A stretch of 64,000 nt of DNA. It comes from Desulfonatronovibrio hydrogenovorans DSM 9292 (GTDB lineage: Bacteria; Desulfobacterota; Desulfovibrionia; Desulfovibrionales; Desulfonatronovibrionaceae). The notes beneath the pieces are model-generated. The model had not been told where the DNA came from. It did not search any database and saw only the letters and a list, made by a program, of their open reading frames with translations. A program made the position numbers and the translations under genes. The stretch spans positions 1-64,000 of the forward strand of contig NZ_JMKT01000001.1 of NCBI RefSeq assembly GCF_000686525.1. The letters are read 5' to 3'. This document shows, in pieces, positions 1-8,884 of this stretch (position 1 is the stretch's first letter; every line of letters starts with the position of its first letter).

Positions 1-212
1 TGGTTTTCTAAGCCGCCTATGCGGCGGTTCACTTCATCCCGCTTGCCATTATCGGCGGCATGGATTTCTAAGCCGCCTATGCGGCGGTTCACATTGAAGT
101 GATGTGGTCTAGGCCAAGGAGGCATTTCTAAGCCGCCTATGCGGCGGTTCACATTAACACAACCACCAACCGGATTGACATCAATTTCTAAGCCGCCTAT
201 GCGGCGGTTCAC
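1..212 (-). CRISPR. Type I-F CRISPR array, leader-proximal end
   Basis: Four identical 28-bp repeats lie at 5-32, 65-92, 125-152 and 185-212, separated by three different 32-bp spacers (33-64, 93-124, 153-184). Positions 1-4 are the tail of another spacer, so the array continues to the left. Read on the minus strand the repeat begins GTGAAC, has a 5-bp hairpin CCGCC/GGCGG around a GCATA loop, and ends CTTAGAAA. This matches the 28-bp, short-hairpin, 32-bp-spacer format of type I-F repeats cut by Csy4. The csy genes next door, transcribed the same way, fix the orientation. The newest spacer should be 153-184, beside the leader. No spacer obviously matches the rest of the window by eye. Confidence 0.97.
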
Positions 213-348
213 TAGAATATTTAGTTATAACATTCTGTTAAAACAAAAAGTTACGCTGATATTGGCAACAATACCTTCCACTATAGATGCATCAGCTAAC
301 AATTTGAATTTATGAAGTAAATTATCAAAACTCCAGGACCAAGGTTAA
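213..348 (-). promoter_or_regulatory. AT-rich CRISPR leader
   Basis: This 136-bp stretch between the csy4 stop codon and the first repeat is much richer in A+T than the surrounding genes, as leaders usually are. It contains no open reading frame with a ribosome-binding site. It would hold the promoter of the array (minus strand) and sequences needed for spacer acquisition. I could not place a convincing -35/-10 pair or IHF site. Confidence 0.7.
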
Positions 349-939
349 TCAAAAGTATTCCACCCCAGCGGAAGAATTTATGCCAAAGGTGTTGAATCTC
401 CCTTGGCCGGGAGAATCCAGAAAATGACGTTTTATATAGAATGGATAAACATTATTACCCGTGCTTGTACTGCGGATCACGAAAAAGGGGCAGTCAGGAA
501 AAAAATCTTGCTTATAATCAGCGTAGAACTCCTCTGCCTCTTCCCTGGTCATATCATGTCGTTTCATCCTCCTTCTTATGAGTTTTTCTTTACCATGGTC
601 ATGTCTGAGCCTGGAATAGGCAACGTAACCTTTAATCCTTGATCCGGGTATCGGCCGTGGTGCAGTAACGTGCAGATAGTCCCGCAGATTGGACAGGGCG
701 CCTGGAATATCCATGGAGGAAAAGTCTTTCTCCCAACCATGGACATATACCTTGTCTCCAAGCACGGGTCCGTCCTCGTCATATCCAGGAAAGGACACGC
801 CAAAAGGAACTGTTTCCCGGCTGTCCTTTATCCGGACAAAATGATTGTGCAAGGCCTGCATAACATGACTCATCAACACCGGACCGGTTACTCCGGACCC
901 CTCATCAGGTATCAAGCTGATCTGGACATACTTTCGCAT
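349..939 (-). CDS. cas6f: Cas6f/Csy4 crRNA-processing endoribonuclease
   Basis: The 196-residue product should cut the pre-crRNA at the base of each repeat hairpin and stay bound to the crRNA 3' end in the type I-F surveillance complex. It follows the Csy4 pattern: a start like MRKYVQISLIPD, then LMSHVMQALHNHF, whose His near residue 27 aligns with the catalytic His29 of Pseudomonas Csy4. The arginine-rich RRRMKRHD helix binds the hairpin, and a C-terminal STSTGNN segment supplies the active-site serine. I chose ATG at 939 because GGAGAGG lies upstream, inside the end of csy3. A longer reading from 969 lacks such a site. It is the last cas gene before the leader. Confidence 0.95.
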   Translation of the reverse strand: MRKYVQISLIPDEGSGVTGPVLMSHVMQALHNHFVRIKDSRETVPFGVSFPGYDEDGPVLGDKVYVHGWEKDFSSMDIPGALSNLRDYLHVTAPRPIPGSRIKGYVAYSRLRHDHGKEKLIRRRMKRHDMTREEAEEFYADYKQDFFPDCPFFVIRSTSTGNNVYPFYIKRHFLDSPGQGRFNTFGINSSAGVEYF

Positions 940-943
940 GGCA

Positions 944-1978
944 TTAATCACCCCCCTCTCCAAACACACCGCCCCTGACCAGCATGGCCATCATGTATTT
1001 CTGATCGTTGATATCAAGTTCGCTCAAACCCTGCTGCACGGCCTTGTCAAACAAGGTGTAAAAATCATTATTCTTTGGTTCCCGATAAGCCTTTCCTTCA
1101 TTAGTAACCGCTCCATAAGAATTAATAGAAATAGGCTTGTCCGCCTCTGGATGATACCAGTCATCAATGGTGTGAATTGCGTTGGTCACTTTCTGAGGAT
1201 GCAGGGCGGCTGCCTGGAAGTCCTTGCCCTGATATTTATAATTCGCCTGAAAAAGATGCTTGCTTTTCTTGCCCTTGCCCCTGGAATTATCCAATACTAA
1301 CTCCTGGCTTGGATAAACCTCCATCCCTGGAAAACGCTTTACGCAGGCATCTATCTCCAGATTGATATGACTATTTTGACCGGACAGCACGTCAGCCATT
1401 TTCTTGCCCAACTCATTAGTTTTTTTTCCCACTTCATCTTCCAACTCGCCGAATTTCGTAAGAGGAATATTTAAAAATACATAGTCCTTGCCATCAGCTT
1501 TTATCGTTATTTCAATCTGTTCTGCTCCCAAGCGGTTACGCCACAGGAAACGGCCGTTGGCCAGATTAACAGCATATCTCCTGGCAAGCTCCATAAACCG
1601 GTCATTTTTGGCAAACTCGGAAACAATTCCCTCGATTTTTTTCTTCACAGCGGGGTTGTTGCAAGCGCACGGCTCCACTTTTCCAGCCACCTGGATATTA
1701 AAACGGACCCTGAGGGTGTCTTCGTCCATGCCCAAGGCGCAGTAGTCAACAGTCTGCAAGTTTGGATTCTCAATACTCGCTTCCACTTTGGTCTGATTTT
1801 GATCCTTGTCCTTCAAGCGATTATCAATCACTCCCCGTACTGATTTTTCCTGAATAGGCAGGGGGCGACCAATACCATTTTTTCTTTCATCCCATTTAAC
1901 ACCGAAAAAAAGTGCATTGGAGCTGGACAAACGGCGGTCAAAAGCCAATACAGATGCCTTGTTTTCGTTTTTTGCCAT
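944..1978 (-). CDS. cas7f: Cas7f/Csy3 backbone subunit of type I-F Cascade
   Basis: The 344-residue protein is the crRNA-binding backbone subunit, present in several copies per complex. The length and the opening (ASVLAFDRRLSSSNALFFGVKW) are typical of Csy3, as are GIGRPLPIQEKSVRG and the C-terminal NSYGAVTNEGKAYREP region. ATG at 1978 is preceded by AAAGGAG, which lies in the last codons of csy2; the csy2 TAG is only 2 bp away, so translation is probably coupled. Csy4 begins 4 bp after its own stop codon. Confidence 0.95.
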   Translation of the reverse strand: MAKNENKASVLAFDRRLSSSNALFFGVKWDERKNGIGRPLPIQEKSVRGVIDNRLKDKDQNQTKVEASIENPNLQTVDYCALGMDEDTLRVRFNIQVAGKVEPCACNNPAVKKKIEGIVSEFAKNDRFMELARRYAVNLANGRFLWRNRLGAEQIEITIKADGKDYVFLNIPLTKFGELEDEVGKKTNELGKKMADVLSGQNSHINLEIDACVKRFPGMEVYPSQELVLDNSRGKGKKSKHLFQANYKYQGKDFQAAALHPQKVTNAIHTIDDWYHPEADKPISINSYGAVTNEGKAYREPKNNDFYTLFDKAVQQGLSELDINDQKYMMAMLVRGGVFGEGGD

Positions 1979-1980
1979 GA

Positions 1981-2874
1981 CTATTCTCCTTTATTTTGAT
2001 TTGTATAAACATACATTCCATGGGCTTCGTCCACGCTCGGCTGCCATAGAACTTCTCTCAGCCTACCAAGACGAATGGGCATAACAAACTCGCCCAATGT
2101 AATTACATTCTCTGCAAAACAATGCAGGCATTCAGGGTCGCGCTGATTTTTAACCTGCCCTGTTTCGGATATAGCCCTGTAGCCGACAGCGATGGGAACA
2201 AGCCATCCCGGTTCTTCAGTTTTTCTGCGCCAGCCAACAGTTTGTCCGTTCTCATCCTCCTCACGACGTATTTCCAGATGATCCAGTAAAGCATCCAGAG
2301 CGTCCTTACCGTCTTCCATCAATTCTTCTATCAGATCTCTCCTTTCAACAAGGGCAAAGCCGGGCATGAGCAGGCGCAGCAAACGCTTTTCATCCGCCTC
2401 ATCACCGCAGTTCCGGCAAACAATATTTTCCGCGCCCCAGATCGTTCCTCCGGCAAAACGCATGCTGGGCAAAAGATCTTGCACATCTCTCTTCAACTCA
2501 CTGAAGTTCAAACCTTCACCCTGGATTTTAATTATCAAGGAAACCCGCATGTCCGCCTTACCCTCCTCAATAAACGGAACACCCTTAAGAAGCCCATTTT
2601 TGTCTTTTTCAACGTGTTTCTTGAGATAAGGCGGGTTCTTGCTCAGAGAAAGCCTTGCCTGCCATCCAGTTTTCCGAACACGTGGCTCAAAAAAATGGCA
2701 GGACACACCTGCCAGGGGTAGAAGAATCCCAGGATACCCTGATTGCAGCTTTCTCTGCAGGGCATGGACAAATCCCATAATCGCTGGAATCCCAGGGAAG
2801 CCATTGACTATGGGAGAGGAATCCATGCTTGCCTCGGTCACATCCATTTTCTGAATTACAAGATAGCTATCCAT
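1981..2874 (-). CDS. cas5f: Cas5f/Csy2 subunit of type I-F Cascade
   Basis: The 297-residue protein pairs with Csy1 to hold the 5' handle of the crRNA. Identity rests on its place between csy1 and csy3, its length and the Csy2-like N-terminal block (SSPIVNGFPGIPAIMGFVHAL), followed by HFFEPRV. A small cysteine pair occurs later (CRNCG). ATG at 2874 has AAGGAG 7 bp upstream and overlaps the last 8 bp of csy1. The longer reading from 2970 would overlap csy1 by more than 100 bp and is unlikely. Confidence 0.93.
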   Translation of the reverse strand: MDSYLVIQKMDVTEASMDSSPIVNGFPGIPAIMGFVHALQRKLQSGYPGILLPLAGVSCHFFEPRVRKTGWQARLSLSKNPPYLKKHVEKDKNGLLKGVPFIEEGKADMRVSLIIKIQGEGLNFSELKRDVQDLLPSMRFAGGTIWGAENIVCRNCGDEADEKRLLRLLMPGFALVERRDLIEELMEDGKDALDALLDHLEIRREEDENGQTVGWRRKTEEPGWLVPIAVGYRAISETGQVKNQRDPECLHCFAENVITLGEFVMPIRLGRLREVLWQPSVDEAHGMYVYTNQNKGE

Positions 2875-4069
2875 CAAGATACTCCTTGGCCAATTTGGCT
2901 GTCTCCCTGAAAAATGCTTCACCCGGTTCAATTTTCTTTTTTTGTGGATCAGAATGAACCATCCTCTCAAAAGTCCGGCAAATAAAGCGGCTGATCTGCG
3001 CTGCTATTTCCTCCTGCCAGTCTGCGCTCTGAACCATGTCATCTTCGTGAGCAACTGGAGCATAAGGATCAAGCCATGCTTTCTGGGCCGGGGGCAGTGC
3101 AGCGTATTTGTGTTCCAGGGACCAGCCAGGATCGGCACTGGATATGATTTTCTCCGCAGGCCATATTACTCCACGTTCAATTATTGCCCGAAGAATGCCC
3201 TTCTTTTTTCTGCGTGCCCAATGGGTATTGGGATCTTGGAGTAAAGACGAATAGAGCGAAATGAACAGATGGCCAACTCCTTTTTGAGCTTCCTGGGGAT
3301 TTTTAGGGAGGTAGACCCTGATTTGGTTGAAAAAATTGCGCTTTGGCAATTCATAGTCCCTTCCAAGCGAGGGCGGAAGACATGTCAGCACCCTTACATT
3401 GCCGCCGTTTTCATTATTCAGATGGCTGACATTTTGCGGCTTTGTCCCGCCATATTTTCTCACCCAGTGATCCACAAATGAAATCCGGACATTATACTCT
3501 TTGTTGTTTTCTATTCTAGTATCCCACTCGCGAGAGTTTATCCGGGACTTCATTTCCCAGATAAGCACGGAACAGGGCAGCAGGGTCATCAGTCTGTACT
3601 GGCCATTTTCCAGGGGCAGATAAACCTGTTTAAGCTTAAAATCAGTTCGTGAAGAGAATTTGCCCTGTTTTTCTCTTTCCTGAAAATTTTCCGCCCATCT
3701 TTTCAATTCTTTTTCATCAACTGAGGCAATACGCTGTAAATCTGAAGAACCATGCTCTAAGTGCTCCCTTACTGTCCTGCCATCCTGCATCATTGCTTCC
3801 ATGGTCTTGGAATGTGGCAGGTAAACTGCATTGCCTGTTGCATAATCTTTCAATTCTGCCTTAAAATTGCCGAAACAAACATACCCGCCTTCACATTTTG
3901 AATTCTCGCAGAGGATAGACATATCATCCTTAGCCTGGGGATGAGTATACTTCCCGATATGGGTAGCCGGGCGCATCATATTTTTCAGCTCCCGGGCAAG
4001 GTTCTCCCTGAGCATCTCGCCAGGGTCCTTTTTTTTCTGTGCGGCCAATTCTTCCAATGTTTGCGGCAT
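2867..4069 (-). CDS. cas8f: Cas8f/Csy1 large subunit of type I-F Cascade
   Basis: The 400-residue large subunit should recognise the PAM and help hold the crRNA 5' end. Support comes from position in the conserved cas1-cas2/3-csy1-csy2-csy3-csy4 order, a length close to the family norm, and Csy1-like segments such as ATHIGKYTHPQAKDD near the N terminus and SGNAVYLPHSK-like residues (ATGNAVYLPHSK) soon after. ATG at 4069 follows a near-perfect AGGAGGTGAG ribosome-binding site. It starts 19 bp after the cas3 stop codon. The ORF stays open to 4201, but that extension runs inside the end of cas3 and has no ribosome-binding site. Confidence 0.94.
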   Translation of the reverse strand: MPQTLEELAAQKKKDPGEMLRENLARELKNMMRPATHIGKYTHPQAKDDMSILCENSKCEGGYVCFGNFKAELKDYATGNAVYLPHSKTMEAMMQDGRTVREHLEHGSSDLQRIASVDEKELKRWAENFQEREKQGKFSSRTDFKLKQVYLPLENGQYRLMTLLPCSVLIWEMKSRINSREWDTRIENNKEYNVRISFVDHWVRKYGGTKPQNVSHLNNENGGNVRVLTCLPPSLGRDYELPKRNFFNQIRVYLPKNPQEAQKGVGHLFISLYSSLLQDPNTHWARRKKKGILRAIIERGVIWPAEKIISSADPGWSLEHKYAALPPAQKAWLDPYAPVAHEDDMVQSADWQEEIAAQISRFICRTFERMVHSDPQKKKIEPGEAFFRETAKLAKEYLDG

Positions 4070-4088
4070 AAGCTCACCTCCTTTTGGT

Positions 4089-7000
4089 TTATTCAAACAG
4101 GCTTCCAAAATCCTTTTCCTGCCACAAGCCAAGGTCAGGATTAAATTTAAGCGCTTTCTGCCCGGCCTCCAACATGTAGTCAGGCACTGAGATCTCTCCA
4201 AACTTGGTTGCGGCCTGATTAACAGTTAGCCCTAATTCCTGACCGATGTCCTCAAGCTGGGAATAATAGTTTACCGGCAACCAGAGACGCTTTTTCTCTT
4301 TCCAGCTCAAGCCCACGTGCTGAAAATTCACAATATCAAACAAGATGAATTTTCCTGAGTCATCCTTTTTATAAAACTTTTCCCTCAGATCTGGCTCTTC
4401 TGGAAAAATAAAAAAGTTTTGCTCACGACTTCCCTTTCTGAACGGTCTTGCCCTTTGAGCAATATCTGTCAGATAATATGGCCCATACAGCCACCCGGAC
4501 ACTTTTTTGTAATCACTGTTTTCTCCCTGGGTTAAAAACGAATCCAGGCTGACATGTTCTAGGTGAAGAAGACTTTTCTGTGGATTTGGTTTGCTGATGC
4601 GGCCGATTCTCATTCCAGAATCAATCCGTTCGTTTATCATGTGCTCATCCAGGATTTCACGCAGGTCATGACTTTCCAGGCTTAATTCTCCTGATTCGTA
4701 ACCTGGGCGTGTGTAAGCAATCTTTTCCTTGAGCAAGGCCCGGATATTGTGGCTCAGAACAACGACGTTCGGCGCATTAAGCCTTTGTCTTTTTCTATGT
4801 CTGAGGACACGACCTGCCATCTGTACCAGGGACCTGACCGAAGAAGGCTCCAGCACGGCCCAGTCAAAATCATGATCCCGGCCGACTTCCTCCACCGGAG
4901 TGGCCACAACTATGAACAGAATGTTCTTTTTCCTTGTCTGCTTAATATGCTTGTATACCTCTGGGTGTTCACAGGCCTTTTCCGGATTCTTGCGCTTGAG
5001 TACCGCGTCAAGCATTTTTTCAATATAGTGGCGAGAGATAAGCGGGAACCTGGAATGATATGGAAGAACCTTGATCTCTGTATCCGGAGGAAGATCCGCC
5101 TGCAGAAAAAAACGAGCCATTTTCACACATGGTGTAATATTGGCCATGCGCACCACGCCAAAAGACACATTTTTGTTCCTGTAAACACCGGCATGCTGAC
5201 TGTGGAGTTCCAGTACTGAGTCCAGGACCTGACCGGTAAAATTGTCCACGCTGACAGGCTGGATTGCCCCCTTGCGTTTAACCGGCTGCTTCCGGATTTT
5301 TTTGATGCGCAAGGCAGTAAACCTGTCATGTTGTTTTGAAAACTCTGAACCATTTCCAAAGCTGGCAACCCTGGCCCCCATGGTTTCATCAACCCAGGAG
5401 CACAACACTTCCTTTTTCCGGCCCCTGGTGTGGGCAAACAGCCTCCAGCCTCCCAGGTAGGAATTAAAGGCACCCTCAGCCACGGCAGGAGGTATGGTAG
5501 CAGAGGACAAGAGCACGTTGCGGCCGAGCATTCCGGCTAGATGCACCAAGCGCAGGATGGCCACCAGATCGCTTCCGTCAAAGTCATCCACTTCATCAAT
5601 AACCAGGTCAGCAGAAAGCATCCGCAACCAAGGCAGAATGTGTCTGCCCCTGCTCACCCCTTCAGTAGCCCCCATGACATGATCAATGGTGCAGACCAGT
5701 ACCGGGCTGTACAGGATCTGTCTGGCCTGGTGGGTAGCCAGCTTGGTGGACAACTTTTCATCCAGCACATTGGAAGAAAAGATCACCTCTTTCCAATCCG
5801 AATAAATATTCCAGCCTGGCTCATCGCGGTCACTTTCCTGATTATTTCGCAATTCGTGCAAATCTCTGAAGGGTCTTGAGCCTACAACTACGGCCAATTC
5901 TGAACTGTCCAGGCCGATGCGGTCCCGGTATTCATCCCCGGTCTGCAAAGTCAAACTTCGAAGTCCCAGCGCAAGGGTATATCTCAACCTTCCACCCTGG
6001 ATAGCATTCATAACCTTGGCATTACCAAAAGTCTTGCCTGTGCCGGTGCTGGCCATGTTCAGGCAAAACACACCTCTTTGCCCTATTCCGGATTCTTTTA
6101 CACTTTTGCGTACCCTGTCCGCAGCCCGGTCCTGCCAGACAAAATCACCTTTTGATTTCCTCTCAATCGCCTCGGTAGATTCCACACATGCAAGTCTTTG
6201 TTCAAAATAGGGGAACAAGTGGCAAAGGGAGAGCGCCTCGGTGGTTGCGTCAAGCAAATGAGAATCAAGCAGGACCGGGGAAGAACCGATTCCCTTTTTC
6301 AAGGACTTAGCCCACAGCGCATCTGGCTTGTCGCTTCCTTTGGCTGAATGATTGTTCTCCTTTTTGTTCTTTTCCTGACTTTCCGCCTTGTGGGAGGATT
6401 CATGATCGCCGATCATCAAAGCGGTTCGAGCTAATACAGCCATCTGCCGTAGGGACTTGCCCCACTCTGCGTTAAGGAATACTTCTTTTTGCACAAGATT
6501 CTTCCCCCGCGCGGCCCATTTAGCAGCCCTCTTGGTCCAGAGGGAGGACCGGCAGGGAAGCCCACGAGAAAAAGACCATCCGCAATGTGTCTCGACCTGC
6601 TTCTTCAAAAAACCCCATTCAGAATTCACCGAATGTAGAAGCGATTCATGAAGGCTACACGGCGAAAGCGAACCATCTTTTGGATGGGGCAATAAATGAT
6701 GGCTCAATATCAGCCAACCTATCAAAATAGAGAGGGGATCTTGCAGGGCCTTGAAGGGAAAACAGTCTTGTTCAAGACAGACACCAGCCCGGTTAATCAA
6801 CTCCTTTTCCATTGAGACATGGGGGTGTTGCAGATCAGAAAACCATTCTTGCGGCTCCCTGCCCCGGACAAATGCGGCCCAAAAAAGAAGAGAAACAAAC
6901 TCATGTCGCAGATAGTCGGTATGTCTGTTCTCCCGCAACAAATCCTGGAAAGCATCCCATGCCTTGCCCCAGTCGTGAAACAGTCCGGCCAGTGCCACGC

Positions 7001-7340
7001 ATAATTTTATCGCCTCCAGATAATGCCAGTCGTTATCTAACTGTTTGATTGAATCAATCCGGGAGTAATTCGTGGGGACTATCCCATACCGGTTGAATTT
7101 TCTTTTGTTCCCGATAACCCACAACAGCCTGGTATTTCCATATCCAACAACCCTGTGACAGGCCACAGCAGTGTGTCTGCTTGCGTTCCGACTCAAAAGT
7201 AACTTTATCGTTTTGAGCCCTTCCATGGTCAAACGAGTTTTCCACGTGCTCTTTCCCACCCTCTCCGCAAAGCTGTCCAAGATCTGGACTGTTCTCTTGC
7301 GGGCTTTTTTCTCACATTCGGAAACAAAAAAAACTATCAT
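4089..7340 (-). CDS. cas3: Cas2-Cas3 fusion nuclease-helicase (type I-F)
   Basis: This 1083-residue protein has the domain order specific to type I-F. A Cas2-like domain covers about residues 1-90. A Cas3 HD nuclease follows, with HDWGKAW near residue 122. The superfamily 2 helicase has STGTGKT (Walker A), IDEVDD (DExx box), SSATIPP (motif III) and QMAGRVLRH (motif VI), and a C-terminal domain comes last. It is recruited to targets bound by the Csy complex, unwinds and degrades them, and through Cas2 joins Cas1 in spacer acquisition. ATG at 7340 shares one base with the cas1 TGA (TGATG). The codon just before it is TTG and could extend the protein by one residue. Confidence 0.97.
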   Translation of the reverse strand: MIVFFVSECEKKARKRTVQILDSFAERVGKSTWKTRLTMEGLKTIKLLLSRNASRHTAVACHRVVGYGNTRLLWVIGNKRKFNRYGIVPTNYSRIDSIKQLDNDWHYLEAIKLCVALAGLFHDWGKAWDAFQDLLRENRHTDYLRHEFVSLLFWAAFVRGREPQEWFSDLQHPHVSMEKELINRAGVCLEQDCFPFKALQDPLSILIGWLILSHHLLPHPKDGSLSPCSLHESLLHSVNSEWGFLKKQVETHCGWSFSRGLPCRSSLWTKRAAKWAARGKNLVQKEVFLNAEWGKSLRQMAVLARTALMIGDHESSHKAESQEKNKKENNHSAKGSDKPDALWAKSLKKGIGSSPVLLDSHLLDATTEALSLCHLFPYFEQRLACVESTEAIERKSKGDFVWQDRAADRVRKSVKESGIGQRGVFCLNMASTGTGKTFGNAKVMNAIQGGRLRYTLALGLRSLTLQTGDEYRDRIGLDSSELAVVVGSRPFRDLHELRNNQESDRDEPGWNIYSDWKEVIFSSNVLDEKLSTKLATHQARQILYSPVLVCTIDHVMGATEGVSRGRHILPWLRMLSADLVIDEVDDFDGSDLVAILRLVHLAGMLGRNVLLSSATIPPAVAEGAFNSYLGGWRLFAHTRGRKKEVLCSWVDETMGARVASFGNGSEFSKQHDRFTALRIKKIRKQPVKRKGAIQPVSVDNFTGQVLDSVLELHSQHAGVYRNKNVSFGVVRMANITPCVKMARFFLQADLPPDTEIKVLPYHSRFPLISRHYIEKMLDAVLKRKNPEKACEHPEVYKHIKQTRKKNILFIVVATPVEEVGRDHDFDWAVLEPSSVRSLVQMAGRVLRHRKRQRLNAPNVVVLSHNIRALLKEKIAYTRPGYESGELSLESHDLREILDEHMINERIDSGMRIGRISKPNPQKSLLHLEHVSLDSFLTQGENSDYKKVSGWLYGPYYLTDIAQRARPFRKGSREQNFFIFPEEPDLREKFYKKDDSGKFILFDIVNFQHVGLSWKEKKRLWLPVNYYSQLEDIGQELGLTVNQAATKFGEISVPDYMLEAGQKALKFNPDLGLWQEKDFGSLFE

Positions 7341-8296
7341 CAAGGCCGTCCGTATTCAGAACAGATTGCTTTAACAGAATCTATCATCAAATCCAACGCC
7401 TTATGGCTCAAGAACAAGTCGATGATTGTATCACGAAACTCCTGTTCCCGATCACCGCGTAAATCACTGATAAACGCTGTAGGCAAAACCAGAGCGTCTT
7501 TCACTAGATCAGCTACATCGAAGACCAAAGCTCCCCTCCTGGTTTTACCATGCATAACCGGAAAACCATGGGGAATACCCAAAACCCATAGACATGTTGC
7601 TGCCAAACCATAAGCAAGATAATTGCCGTGATTCAAATAATCGTTGGCCCTGTCTCCCCCTTCGTGTTTTCTGGTAAAATCACTAATATCCAGAGCCGTT
7701 GCTACATACCTGTATATCCCTTTGGTTGCCCTGGCCTCGATCTGCAATAGTTTCTGCGTATCCCCGGCACCAATGACCTCTTTTCCGGTGCGTTCAAGTA
7801 TTCGCTGCATGTCCGGGTCATCAGCGTACAGCCCATATTCCTGGTATAGACCTTCATGCTCCCAGATCCGGCGAATGTTATCTACCCGCCTCTGCTGAAG
7901 CTTTTTTGCAACTTCCAGGCGGATTCCGGCATCCAGCCAGAATGAGAGCCACTGTTGGACATATTCCGTGGGCCGATACTCGCTTTGCGGTGAAAGCCAT
8001 TCCACTTCAGTTCCGGCAAATAGCGGACTGCCCCCGCCCCCGCAGAATCCCAGCATGACTCCGGCGGCAGAGAGCATACGCACAGCAGCCTGGGTAATGG
8101 AAGTTCCTGTGCCAAGGAGTATCACAGAGGTATTGGCAATGGGAATATTCCAATAGGCCTGCTTGTCCTGATCCTGGGTCAGATATTCAACTCTGCCGCT
8201 GTTAACCAATACCCGGCAGTGTTCAAGATAATATATATTCGCCCGTTTGGAGTGCAGGATTGCTTTTAGGTGTTTTTTTTCAGCTAACATATTCAT
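7340..8296 (-). CDS. cas1: Cas1 integrase (type I-F)
   Basis: The 318-residue protein integrates new spacers at the leader end of the array, acting with the Cas2 domain of Cas2-3. Cas1f features include the glycine-rich GVMLGFCGGGGSPL segment, GDRANDYLNHGNYLAYGLA in the all-alpha core with the metal-binding His, and VMHGKTRRGALVFDVADLVKD. ATG at 8296 has AAAAGGGG about 6 bp upstream. It forms an ATGA overlap with the stop codon of the four-helix-bundle gene, so the two are translationally coupled. A second ATG at 8290 is possible. Confidence 0.96.
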   Translation of the reverse strand: MNMLAEKKHLKAILHSKRANIYYLEHCRVLVNSGRVEYLTQDQDKQAYWNIPIANTSVILLGTGTSITQAAVRMLSAAGVMLGFCGGGGSPLFAGTEVEWLSPQSEYRPTEYVQQWLSFWLDAGIRLEVAKKLQQRRVDNIRRIWEHEGLYQEYGLYADDPDMQRILERTGKEVIGAGDTQKLLQIEARATKGIYRYVATALDISDFTRKHEGGDRANDYLNHGNYLAYGLAATCLWVLGIPHGFPVMHGKTRRGALVFDVADLVKDALVLPTAFISDLRGDREQEFRDTIIDLFLSHKALDLMIDSVKAICSEYGRP

Positions 8297-8796
8297 TCCG
8301 AACCCCTTTTTAGAGGATGTCCCTCAGGTAAGCTCTCCCGCAACTTCTTTTTAAAAACAGCTGCATCCTTTTGTATTTGATACTGCTTCCTGGATTTTTC
8401 ATTCAGGTGCCTCTGACCTTTGATTTCTGTATTTTGCAGATGATCTGCCCAAGCCCGGAGCTGGCGGGAACAGCTCTCTGCTGTGGATTTCAGATTTGAA
8501 ATTTGAGGTTTGAAATTGGCAAAGGAAGAGCGATGTTCCAGAAAACAGAGCATGGAACGTACTTCACCTGCCGACCCTCTGGCAATATACAGAAAAACCA
8601 GCAGCTCGCTGGTGGTCCCGCGCTCAAATCCTTCGGCAATATTATTGGACACGGACAGGGCAGCCCGCTCCAACTGATCCCTGAGACTGTAGCTTCCTTT
8701 CCAGTCAGGCCCTTCAGTTAAGTTATAAACCTCATCTGCAAGTTTGATGGCTTCCTGCCAGACCGGCAATTCCTCAAAACGATTAAACGTTGCCAC
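8293..8796 (-). CDS. Four-helix-bundle (S23/IVP-like) protein, coupled to cas1
   Basis: The 167-residue product has the signature of the four-helix-bundle family known from 23S rRNA intervening-sequence proteins and the Avd proteins of retroelements: SLRDQLERAALSVSNNIAEGFERG, followed by LLVFLYIARGSAGEVRSML. These proteins form oligomers that bind nucleic acid; the role of this one is unknown. It starts with GTG at 8796 (GAGGTG 6 bp upstream) and its TGA overlaps the cas1 ATG. Usual members have about 120 residues. Here a charged C-terminal tail of about 50 residues is added. An AT-rich in-frame insert near 8488-8525 codes FKPQISNLKS, a type of insert I have seen in other members. It is the first gene of the cas operon proper. 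Confidence 0.88.
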   Translation of the reverse strand: MATFNRFEELPVWQEAIKLADEVYNLTEGPDWKGSYSLRDQLERAALSVSNNIAEGFERGTTSELLVFLYIARGSAGEVRSMLCFLEHRSSFANFKPQISNLKSTAESCSRQLRAWADHLQNTEIKGQRHLNEKSRKQYQIQKDAAVFKKKLRESLPEGHPLKRGSE

Positions 8797-8884
8797 GGTT
8801 CACCTCGATAAAACTTTTTCCTTGAATCTATTTCCACCCTAGCACACCCGGACCGTCATTTCATGTCTGTCAAAAAACAAATCT

